DNA from: BRH-c54 sp036567945
GTDB taxonomy: Bacteria; Bacteroidota; Bacteroidia; Flavobacteriales_E; Vicingaceae
Length of the DNA stretch: 48,314 nucleotides
NCBI GenBank assembly: GCA_036567945.1
Contig: DATCTM010000144.1
Coordinates: forward strand, 1-48,314
Direction: 5' to 3'
Part shown: positions 41,677-48,314 of the stretch, in pieces
Position numbering within the stretch: the stretch's first letter is position 1
Layout: each line of letters begins with the position of its first letter
Program-made: the position numbers and the translations under genes
Notes under the pieces: generated by a model
Databases searched by the model: none
What the model saw: only the letters and a program-made list of their open reading frames with translations
Told to the model about the DNA's origin: nothing

Positions 41677-42741
41677 ATGAATTTAGATACTAGAATTGCT
41701 GCTTTTATTGTTTTGGGAAAATTTCTCAAGCAGTTTCATTCACTAGAAAAAAACTCAGAAAATCAATTGCTTAATGAAATATTCTTTGATGATTTTAATG
41801 ATTTAATTTTAAGACAAAAAAGTTTAAACGGCTGGTTTACAGAAGAAAATGTTAGGAATGCTATTGGCGAAATTGCTACTATGCTTAAAGATGATGAATT
41901 GAAAAAATGGCTTGATACGTACTCTATTTCTGAAGAAAAAACTAAAAAAATTGGAGTAATAATGGCAGGAAATATTCCTTTGGTGGGTTTTCACGATTTT
42001 TTAAGTGTACTAATTTCCGGAAATGTTTTTATCGGGAAATGTGCTTCATCAGATAATACCTTAATTAAAAAAATTGCGAATATTTTAATACATATCGACC
42101 CGGAATTTAAAGAACGAATAATTTTTACTGAACAATTTAATAAAAACACTCCTGCTGATGCTTTTATAGCTACAGGAAGCAATAACTCTGCTCGTTATTT
42201 TGAATATTATTTCGGAAAATATCCATCCATTATCAGAAAAAACAGAAATAGTATAGCTATAATTAACGGAAAAGAAAGTAAAGAAGAATTAGCTGAATTA
42301 GGGAAAGATATTTTTAATTATTTTGGATTGGGTTGCCGAAATGTTTCTAAGTTGTACGTTCCTAAAAATTATGACTTTACTCCATTTTTTGAAGCTATTT
42401 TTGATTTTCAGGAGGTAGTAAATAATAATAAATACGCCAATAATTACGATTACCACAAAGCCATCTATTTGCTAAATAGCGAACAACTTTTAGATAATAA
42501 TTTTGTACTACTTAAAGAAGACAACAGTTTAAGCTCTCCGGTTGGAGTAATTTTCTACGAATATTATGATTCAATAGCCCAATTAGAAAAAGAAATACAA
42601 GCAAAATTAGAAGAAATACAATGTGTAGTTAGTCAAACAAAATTTACTTTTGAAACAGTTAATTTTGGAGCAGCTCAATCACCTCAACTATGCGATTATG
42701 CTGATGGTGTTGACACTATGGGTTTTTTAAATCAATTATAA
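41677..42741 (+). CDS. LuxC-like acyl-CoA reductase
   Basis: A 354-aa protein of the LuxC/acyl-CoA reductase family (aldehyde-dehydrogenase fold), which reduces activated fatty acyl groups to aldehydes. KIGVIMAGNIPLVGFHDFLSVL (about 90-111) is typical of the nucleotide-binding half, TGSNNSARYFEYYFGKYP follows, and Cys220 in FGLGCRNVSKLYVP is the probable thioester-forming nucleophile. It is shorter than Vibrio LuxC (about 480 aa), as is usual for Bacteroidota members. No luxAB or other bioluminescence genes are present, so the physiological acyl substrate is unknown. It is divergent from the ferredoxin and nine bases ahead of the rRNA methyltransferase gene. Confidence 0.87.
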   Translation: MNLDTRIAAFIVLGKFLKQFHSLEKNSENQLLNEIFFDDFNDLILRQKSLNGWFTEENVRNAIGEIATMLKDDELKKWLDTYSISEEKTKKIGVIMAGNIPLVGFHDFLSVLISGNVFIGKCASSDNTLIKKIANILIHIDPEFKERIIFTEQFNKNTPADAFIATGSNNSARYFEYYFGKYPSIIRKNRNSIAIINGKESKEELAELGKDIFNYFGLGCRNVSKLYVPKNYDFTPFFEAIFDFQEVVNNNKYANNYDYHKAIYLLNSEQLLDNNFVLLKEDNSLSSPVGVIFYEYYDSIAQLEKEIQAKLEEIQCVVSQTKFTFETVNFGAAQSPQLCDYADGVDTMGFLNQL

Positions 42742-42750
42742 AATAGTAAA

Positions 42751-44190
42751 ATGGAAAGTATTAAAAGAAATCAGATAATTGATTTAGAAATATCTGCGGT
42801 AGCTTTTGGCGGAAAAGGAATTGCTAAAATAGCTACAGAAAAAGGCGATTATGTGTTGTTTGTTCCCAACACCATTAAAGGACAAAAAGTACGTGCTCGG
42901 GTGGTTAAAAGAAAAAGTAGTTTTGCAGAGTGTAAATTGGTAGAGGTGTTAGAAAAATCTCCCGATGAAGTTACACTTCCTTACCAAGCAATTTCGGGAG
43001 CTCCTTATGCTACTTTGCCTATTAAAATTCAACACAAAAACAAACAAGAACAAGTTTTTGATATCTATAAAAAATTAGCCAAACTGCCTAATGTAGAAGA
43101 GTTATTTGATGAATATATTGGCTCTCCCGAAAATTGGCATTACCGAAACAAAATGGAATATTCTTTTAGCGCCATTGGTTTTGATGTAGAAAAACAAGAA
43201 GAATTTGACGGTTTTGCCTTGGGTTTCAAAAAAAGAGGTACTTGGTGGATAGTAGAAAACTTAGAAAAAGACAGCGGACTTTTTGATGCTGAATTTGAAA
43301 ATAAGCTTAGAGAAATTCGACTATTTTGTGAAAAATCAGGTTTGCCCGCTTGGCATCCACCTAAAAAAGAAGGTTTTTTCAGGTTTTTAGTTGTTCGAAA
43401 AAGTTACCAAACAGGTAAATTGCTTATTAAGCTAGTTACTTCTAGCGATGGCTTAGATAAGTTTGATTTTGATGATTTTGTAGTTTTATTAAACCAACTT
43501 TTCTCTGATAGAATTGAAGGAATAATACATACTGCCAATGATGATATTGGGGATAATGCTCAATCTCGTTTGGGTGTTGAAACCGTACTTTATGGTAACA
43601 GTGTAATTACAGAATCTTTACTAGGATTGTCTTTTGAAGTAAGTATGCAAAGTTTTTTTCAAACTAACCCAAAATGTGCAGAATTACTTTACCAAAAAGC
43701 GGTAAGTTATGCTATTGAAGGTAAAGCTGATTTTAAAGATAAAACCATCATGGATTTATTTTGCGGAACAGGAACTATTGGTCAAATTATGGCAGCGAAA
43801 ACCAATGCTAAAGTGATAGGTGTTGATATTGTTGCCGAAGCTATTGAAAACGCTAAGGAAAATGCTGCTAAAAACAACGTAACCAACGTTTCTTTTTATG
43901 CTGCCGATGTCAATAAATTTTTATTTGATTATCCTGAATACACAGGAAAAATAGATACTATAATTTTAGACCCTCCAAGAGCAGGAATTGCAAAAAAAGC
44001 CTTACAGAAAGTATTAGAATTAGGAGCTAATCGCATCGTTTATGTAAGCTGCAATCCGGCTACACAAGCTAGAGATATTTTAGAAATTAAAGAGAAAGGT
44101 TATGAATTAAAAAAATTCAGTTTAGTAGATCAGTTTCCGCATACTGCTCATATAGAATCTGTGGCTTTGTTTAGTTTAAGAAATTGTTAA
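42751..44190 (+). CDS. rlmD: 23S rRNA (uracil-C5)-methyltransferase, RlmD/TrmA family
   Basis: A 479-aa S-adenosylmethionine-dependent enzyme that methylates uracil C5 in RNA, by homology U1939 of 23S rRNA. The N-terminal TRAM domain (about 1-65) is followed by a central domain and a Rossmann methyltransferase domain: MQSFFQTNP, SAM motif I MDLFCGTGTIG (334-344), DPPRAG, and catalytic Cys434 in SCNP. The four-Cys iron-sulfur motif usually placed after TRAM (CGGC type) is absent: residues 78-88 read YQAISGAPYAT. RlmD identity versus RlmC or TrmA is therefore by overall architecture only. It is nine bases after the acyl-CoA reductase gene. Confidence 0.88.
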   Translation: MESIKRNQIIDLEISAVAFGGKGIAKIATEKGDYVLFVPNTIKGQKVRARVVKRKSSFAECKLVEVLEKSPDEVTLPYQAISGAPYATLPIKIQHKNKQEQVFDIYKKLAKLPNVEELFDEYIGSPENWHYRNKMEYSFSAIGFDVEKQEEFDGFALGFKKRGTWWIVENLEKDSGLFDAEFENKLREIRLFCEKSGLPAWHPPKKEGFFRFLVVRKSYQTGKLLIKLVTSSDGLDKFDFDDFVVLLNQLFSDRIEGIIHTANDDIGDNAQSRLGVETVLYGNSVITESLLGLSFEVSMQSFFQTNPKCAELLYQKAVSYAIEGKADFKDKTIMDLFCGTGTIGQIMAAKTNAKVIGVDIVAEAIENAKENAAKNNVTNVSFYAADVNKFLFDYPEYTGKIDTIILDPPRAGIAKKALQKVLELGANRIVYVSCNPATQARDILEIKEKGYELKKFSLVDQFPHTAHIESVALFSLRNC

Positions 44191-44292
44191 ATAATATAAT
44201 ATTTATTCTTCTAATAAACAGGTACAAAGAAGAACAAACCATATTAGAGGTGTATAAGTATTTAACGGAATTTCTATAACTAATTTTTAATG

Positions 44293-44300
44293 TATATTTG
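44293..44300 (+). promoter_or_regulatory. -7 element of the T9SS type-B protein gene, deciding its start
   Basis: TATATTTG immediately follows an in-frame ATG at 44290 and ends ten bases before the ATG at 44311. Transcription would begin at about 44305-44308, leaving a leader of only a few bases and excluding the upstream ATG. Confidence 0.5.
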
Positions 44301-44310
44301 TTCCATTTTT

Positions 44311-47193
44311 ATGAAACAGATATTCTTCTTTATTTTATTATTAATTACAAACCATGTAATTTCTCAATGTACGCAAGGTTCTGTGAGTACATTTCAAAAA
44401 GCGATTGGTGGAACAGGAAATGAAAGAGCTCATTCTGTTCAGCAAACTACAGATGGTGGATATATTATCGTAGGAGAAACAACAAGTTTTGGAGCTGGTG
44501 CTAAAGATTGGTTCATTATCAAAATGGATGTAAATGGAAATTCACAATGGACAAAAACTTATGGAGGAATATCTAATGAAGATGGAAATAGCATTATCAT
44601 TAAGCAAACAAATGATGGAGGTTATATTGTTTGTGGTTTAACAAATAGTTTTGGAGCAACTCAAGATCCATATATTCTTAAGTTAACTAATTTAGGAAAT
44701 GTACAGTGGGAAACAAGAGTTACAGGCTCATCTGGAGATTATTTCAGAGATGTTTATGAAGCACCGAATGGTGATTTTATTTTTACAGGTTCAGTTATGA
44801 GTGTTAGAACTGGTAATGGTGATATTTATTTTTGTAAAATATCATCTTCCGGAAATTTAATCTTAAACAAGAGTATCGGGGAAAATGGCAGATCACACTC
44901 AACATCTATAATAGAACTACCTAGTGGGAATTTTATATTATCAGGAAATACAAACTTAACTGATATAAGAAATAGTTACATGATAAAAACTGACAATAAT
45001 GGTAATTATATATGGGGTAAAGAATATCAACTACCTAGCACTGAAGAAGATTTTAAAGAAACAATTTTACTTAGTGACGGTAACTTAATAAGTATTGGAT
45101 GGACAACTCAAACATCTTTTGGACAACAAAATGTTTTTATAACAAAAACAGATACTAATGGAAACTTTATTTGGTCCAAAACATATGGGGGAACAAATAA
45201 CGATGTTGGGGTTGGGGTAAAAGAAAAATCAAATGGAGAATTAATCATATCTGCATATACAAGTAGTTTTGGAAATAATAATGAGTTATTATTAATTAAT
45301 ACAGATTCCTTAGGAAATGTTATTTGGAGCAAAACTTATGGAGGGATAAATAATGAAGAAATTGAATGGTGGGGCAGAACTATCGATATAACAGCATCTG
45401 GTGAAGTAATAATTGTCGGAGGAACAACTTCTTTTGGAACTGGAAGTGAAGATATCTACATTGTAAAAACAAATGAATGTGGAGAAAGCTTTTGTAATGA
45501 ACAAAATGTAACATTAACAGTTAATTCTTTAACTTTTTCACCTATAAATTATGCGGTTCAAACGTTAACTGGAAATACATTAGTAAACACCAATACTATA
45601 GTAAATACTATAAATTTTACAGATAGTTATTTATGTGCCGATACCGTTACAACTAGTTCTCCATGCAACCTTTCGCCTAATTTCTCAGCTACAAATACTT
45701 GTTTAGGTGACAGCACTTTTTTTACTGATTTATCTGTAGATAGTATTGGGAACATAGTAAATTGGCAATGGTATTTTGGAGATGGAGATTCATTAATTGG
45801 TATTCAAAACCCTTCTCACTTATATAATGGAGCTGGTAATTATAATGTTATCTTAATTATAACCAATAATATTAATTGTGTAGATTCTATAACAATATCA
45901 ATTACTGTTAATCCTAGTTATAGTTCTACTCAATCTGCCTCGATCTGCCAAGGTGATAGTATCTTTCTTGCTGGTAATTTTCAAAACTCTTCAGGTCAAT
46001 ACACCGATTCTCTTTCCACCACATTTGGTTGTGATAGCTTAATCATTACTAACCTTGTTGTTAATCCTACTTTTAATGATTCTACTACTGTTGCTATCTG
46101 TCAAGGTGATAGTATTTTTCTTAATGGTAGTTTTCAGTATAATTCAGGGGTATTTACTGACAGTCTTCAATCTGTTTTGGGGTGTGATAGTGTTGTCACT
46201 ACAAACTTAATAGTCAATCCAGTGTTTTCTTCTATTCAAAATTCTACTATTTGCCAAGGTGATAGTATTTTATTTGGGTCTAATTTTTATGGTTCCTCTG
46301 GAACTTTTTCTGATTCTTTGCAAACAGTTTCAGGTTGTGATAGTATTTTGACGTTAAATTTAACTGTAAACCCTTCTTTTCAAAATATTCAAACTGTTTC
46401 AATTTGTTCTGGTGATAGTGTTTTTCTTGCTGGTAGCTTTCAAAACTCTTCAGGTCAATACACCGATTCTCTTTCCACCACACTTAGTTGCGATAGTTTA
46501 ATCATAACTAACCTTGTTGTTAATCCTACTTTTAACGATTCTACTACTGTTGCTATTTGTCAAGGTGATAGTGTTTTTCTTAATGGTAGCTTTCAACATA
46601 ATTCAGGTGTATTTACTGACAGTCTTCAATCTATTGCAGGCTGTGATAGTGTTGTCACTACAAACTTAATAGTTAGTCCATCTCCCTCAATTATAGCTTC
46701 AAACGACACCACTATTGAAGCTTGTGGTTCTGTTCAATTAAATGCTAATGGAGGGGTAAGCTACTTGTGGAGTCCTTCAACAGGTTTAAGTTGTATTTCT
46801 TGTCAAAACCCTATTGCTTCACCTATTGTTACAACTAGTTATGTAGTTTCAAGTACTACCAATGGCTGTTCTGATAGTGATACCGTAATAGTAGTTGTAG
46901 AAGGGAGTTCACCATTAATAATACCTAATATATTTACCCCAAATCAAGATGGAATTAATGATGGGTTTAATTTTTCAGGAGGATGTTTAAGTGCTGTAAA
47001 TAAAAAAATATTTAACAGATGGGGACAACTACTTTTTGAGTCTAACCAAATTGCCGAAGAATGGAATGGAAGAACAAAAGCAGGAGAAAAAGCACCCGAA
47101 GGTACCTATTTTTATATCTTTACTATAAGTTTGATAGAAGATGGAAATGAAACAACCAAAATATTTAAAGGTACCCTTACTCTTTTGAGATAA
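44311..47193 (+). CDS. secreted repeat protein with T9SS type-B (gliding-motility-associated) C-terminal domain
   Basis: From the ATG at 44311 the protein has 960 residues. An ATG 21 bases upstream is rejected because a -7 element lies between the two. A signal peptide (about 1-18, ending VISQ) leads into six or so ~50-residue repeats (about 25-395) of the type DGGYIIVGETTSFGAGAKDW followed by KTYGG, which probably build a beta-propeller. A PKD domain (about 451-535), five 51-residue two-Cys repeats (545-799), an Ig-like segment (about 792-870) and a type-B sorting domain (871-960, starting IPNIFTPNQDGINDGF) follow. It should be secreted by T9SS. No enzymatic motif is visible; adhesion or a structural surface role is inferred. 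Confidence 0.88.
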   Translation: MKQIFFFILLLITNHVISQCTQGSVSTFQKAIGGTGNERAHSVQQTTDGGYIIVGETTSFGAGAKDWFIIKMDVNGNSQWTKTYGGISNEDGNSIIIKQTNDGGYIVCGLTNSFGATQDPYILKLTNLGNVQWETRVTGSSGDYFRDVYEAPNGDFIFTGSVMSVRTGNGDIYFCKISSSGNLILNKSIGENGRSHSTSIIELPSGNFILSGNTNLTDIRNSYMIKTDNNGNYIWGKEYQLPSTEEDFKETILLSDGNLISIGWTTQTSFGQQNVFITKTDTNGNFIWSKTYGGTNNDVGVGVKEKSNGELIISAYTSSFGNNNELLLINTDSLGNVIWSKTYGGINNEEIEWWGRTIDITASGEVIIVGGTTSFGTGSEDIYIVKTNECGESFCNEQNVTLTVNSLTFSPINYAVQTLTGNTLVNTNTIVNTINFTDSYLCADTVTTSSPCNLSPNFSATNTCLGDSTFFTDLSVDSIGNIVNWQWYFGDGDSLIGIQNPSHLYNGAGNYNVILIITNNINCVDSITISITVNPSYSSTQSASICQGDSIFLAGNFQNSSGQYTDSLSTTFGCDSLIITNLVVNPTFNDSTTVAICQGDSIFLNGSFQYNSGVFTDSLQSVLGCDSVVTTNLIVNPVFSSIQNSTICQGDSILFGSNFYGSSGTFSDSLQTVSGCDSILTLNLTVNPSFQNIQTVSICSGDSVFLAGSFQNSSGQYTDSLSTTLSCDSLIITNLVVNPTFNDSTTVAICQGDSVFLNGSFQHNSGVFTDSLQSIAGCDSVVTTNLIVSPSPSIIASNDTTIEACGSVQLNANGGVSYLWSPSTGLSCISCQNPIASPIVTTSYVVSSTTNGCSDSDTVIVVVEGSSPLIIPNIFTPNQDGINDGFNFSGGCLSAVNKKIFNRWGQLLFESNQIAEEWNGRTKAGEKAPEGTYFYIFTISLIEDGNETTKIFKGTLTLLR
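45943..46707 (+). repeat. five in-frame 153-bp tandem repeats (51 aa each)
   Basis: Units start at 45943, 46096, 46249, 46402 and 46555, each opening with the codons for Ile-Cys followed by Gln or Ser and then Gly-Asp-Ser. Each encodes two cysteines 28 residues apart (positions 2 and 30) and the pattern DSL(x5)CDS. Unit 1 is closest to unit 4 (45 identical bases, 45979-46023 and 46438-46482) and unit 2 to unit 5, with unit 3 more diverged. A two-unit block therefore appears to have been duplicated. Confidence 0.92.
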
Positions 47194-47204
47194 CCTTAAT
47201 TATC

Positions 47205-48314
47205 TTATCCTCCCATCAATCGAATATCCTTCACATTTAATTGTAGTGTTTTAATGTTGTTCCATTCGTTTTCTTCTATGGTATAAACCATACTAAACAA
47301 TACTCCGGGCTGAAGTTCTTCAAACAAATGTGCAAACTTAAAAGCGATGCAAGATAGTTTATAATCTGGTGCTTCAGGCGAGTAAACTTCTAACTTTAAA
47401 TGATTTTCACCAACAATTCTGATGTTATCGGTAGTCAGCAAATTTTCGCTTATAAATACAGGTTGCATATTTTCCGGACCGCAAGGTGCAAATTGTTTTA
47501 GCACACTGTAAAAACGAGGCGTAATTTGAGCTAATTCCAGTTGAGCATCTATTTCTAATTTTGGAATAAGCATATTGTCTTCAATAGTACTGCTTACAAT
47601 TTTTTCAAATTTTTCAATAAAAGCGGGTACATTTTCAGGTAAAAGTGTTAGTCCGGCAGCATACATGTGTCCACCATATTGCTCTAACAAATCACTACAA
47701 GCATCAATGGCATTATATACATCAAAATCTCTTACCGACCTTGCTGATCCGGTAACTTTCCCATCAGAATGAGTCAGCACAATGGTCGGCTTGTAATGTG
47801 TTTCTATTAATCGTGATGCCACAATGCCCACCACACCTTTATGCCAATCTTCTTTATAAACTACCGTAGTTTTTCTTTTGATAAAACGTTGGTCGCTTTC
47901 AATAATTTCTAATGCTTGTTGCGTGATAGATGTATCGATATCTTTTCTGTCGGTGTTTAATTCATTGATTCCATTTCCATAATCTATGGCATCATCATCA
48001 TTATCTGCCACTAGCAATTCCACGGCTTTGTTCCCGCTTTTCAATCTTCCTGCTGCATTTATTCGCGGAGCAATAGAAAAAACCACATCCGAAACGGTAA
48101 ATTCTTTTTTATTATTGGTTAAATTCACCAATGCCTTTATTCCCGGTCGATTTAGTTGATTAAGTACTTTTAATCCATAGTAAACAAAAATTCTATTTTC
48201 CTCTGTTATCGGGACAATATCTGCACAAATACTAATGGCTAATAAATCCAAATACGAGAACAACAATTCTTCATCATAATTATTCTTTTGCGTCCACGCT
48301 TGCATTAATTTAAA
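47205..48314 (-). CDS. recJ: single-stranded-DNA exonuclease RecJ (C-terminal part; N-terminus beyond the window)
   Basis: RecJ degrades single-stranded DNA 5' to 3' in recombination and mismatch repair. The visible ~369 residues cover the end of the DHH domain (IDLLAISICADIVPIT-like region), PRINAAGRL, and the DHHA1 domain with DWHKGVVGIVASRL, GSARS and GGHMYAAGLTL, plus a C-terminal OB-like region. Full-length RecJ is about 570 aa, and the N-terminal DHH metal motifs are missing. The frame stays open to the last base of the window, so the ATG at 48305 is internal and not the true start. It is convergent with the T9SS protein gene, 11 bases apart. Confidence 0.95.
   Translation of the reverse strand, partial: FKLMQAWTQKNNYDEELLFSYLDLLAISICADIVPITEENRIFVYYGLKVLNQLNRPGIKALVNLTNNKKEFTVSDVVFSIAPRINAAGRLKSGNKAVELLVADNDDDAIDYGNGINELNTDRKDIDTSITQQALEIIESDQRFIKRKTTVVYKEDWHKGVVGIVASRLIETHYKPTIVLTHSDGKVTGSARSVRDFDVYNAIDACSDLLEQYGGHMYAAGLTLLPENVPAFIEKFEKIVSSTIEDNMLIPKLEIDAQLELAQITPRFYSVLKQFAPCGPENMQPVFISENLLTTDNIRIVGENHLKLEVYSPEAPDYKLSCIAFKFAHLFEELQPGVLFSMVYTIEENEWNNIKTLQLNVKDIRLMGG

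Noticed and set aside
41677..42741. Evidence for a bioluminescence (lux) operon
   Set aside because: Only the LuxC-like reductase is present; luxA, luxB, luxD and luxE are absent, and such reductases occur in non-luminous Bacteroidota.
44290..44313. ATG at 44290 as the start of the T9SS type-B gene
   Set aside because: It abuts a perfect -7 element and adds seven residues before an already complete signal peptide starting at 44311.
45943..46707. Regular repeats considered as a CRISPR array
   Set aside because: The 153-bp units are in frame, have no separate spacers, and encode a consistent protein module; no cas genes are present.
48303..48305. ATG near the right edge as the start of recJ
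   Set aside because: The frame remains open to the window edge and the N-terminal DHH motifs of RecJ are missing, so the ATG is internal.

Overview
This 48.3 kb window is a piece of chromosome from a member of the Bacteroidota, most likely a Flavobacteriales-type marine or aquatic organism. The evidence is the low G+C content, the bamD-rpoZ-coaBC-DUF4835-recN gene order, a gldD gliding lipoprotein, two large secreted proteins with type IX secretion (T9SS) sorting domains (one type A, one type B), SurA-type lipoprotein chaperones, and promoter -7 elements of the Bacteroidota form TAnnTTTG. No phage, transposon, CRISPR array, rRNA or tRNA was seen. The species cannot be named from the sequence.

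Layout. 1-5195 (+): tail of an unknown gene, tatC, lptB, a comEC-like gene and an SGNH-hydrolase lipoprotein, convergent with a UMF1-type MFS transporter (5182-6465, -). 6618-11676 (+): bamD, rpoZ, coaBC, a DUF4835 gene and recN. 11791-12597 (+): fabI, ending in a terminator shared with a small coiled-coil gene on the other strand. 13196-20010 (-): guaB, a double-PpiC isomerase, a SurA-N-like lipoprotein, a SurA-like isomerase and a MoxR ATPase, in transcription order. 20134-24054 (+): an 82-aa orphan protein, a YdeP/FdhF-type molybdopterin oxidoreductase and hutI. 24160-27669 (+): a secreted M4 metallopeptidase. 27782-28886 (-): fabD and a small Cys-rich membrane protein. 29035-32890 (+): a two-component system, arfB, dapF and gldD. 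32925-33932 (-): a lytic-transglycosylase-like protein. 34116-35957 (+): an unusually long PLP enzyme. 36103-39699 (+): a TonB-dependent receptor, an unknown protein and a GNAT acetyltransferase. 39804-40280 (+): a SlyD-like FKBP, convergent with an unknown secreted protein. 41276-44190: a ferredoxin (-) divergent from a LuxC-like acyl-CoA reductase and an rRNA uracil methyltransferase (+). 44311-47193 (+): a T9SS type-B protein with a striking internal repeat array. 47205-48314 (-): the C-terminal two thirds of recJ.

Much of the window serves envelope construction: TatC export, LptB for LPS transport, BamD and three SurA-family factors for outer-membrane proteins, and GldD plus T9SS cargo for secretion and gliding. 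The rest is mainly housekeeping (fatty-acid synthesis, CoA, IMP dehydrogenase, DNA repair, DapF, ribosome rescue).

No wholly new multi-gene system stands out. The most interesting points are a PLP enzyme that appears to carry a degenerate duplicate of its own N-terminal half, a five-unit 51-residue Cys repeat with higher-order duplication, a CoaC domain with Ser at the usual Cys, a TrmA/RlmD-family enzyme without its iron-sulfur cysteines, a four-Cys NqrM-like small protein, and -7 elements that fall on or next to start codons and imply leaderless or nearly leaderless mRNAs. No intergenic stretch exceeds 300 bases.
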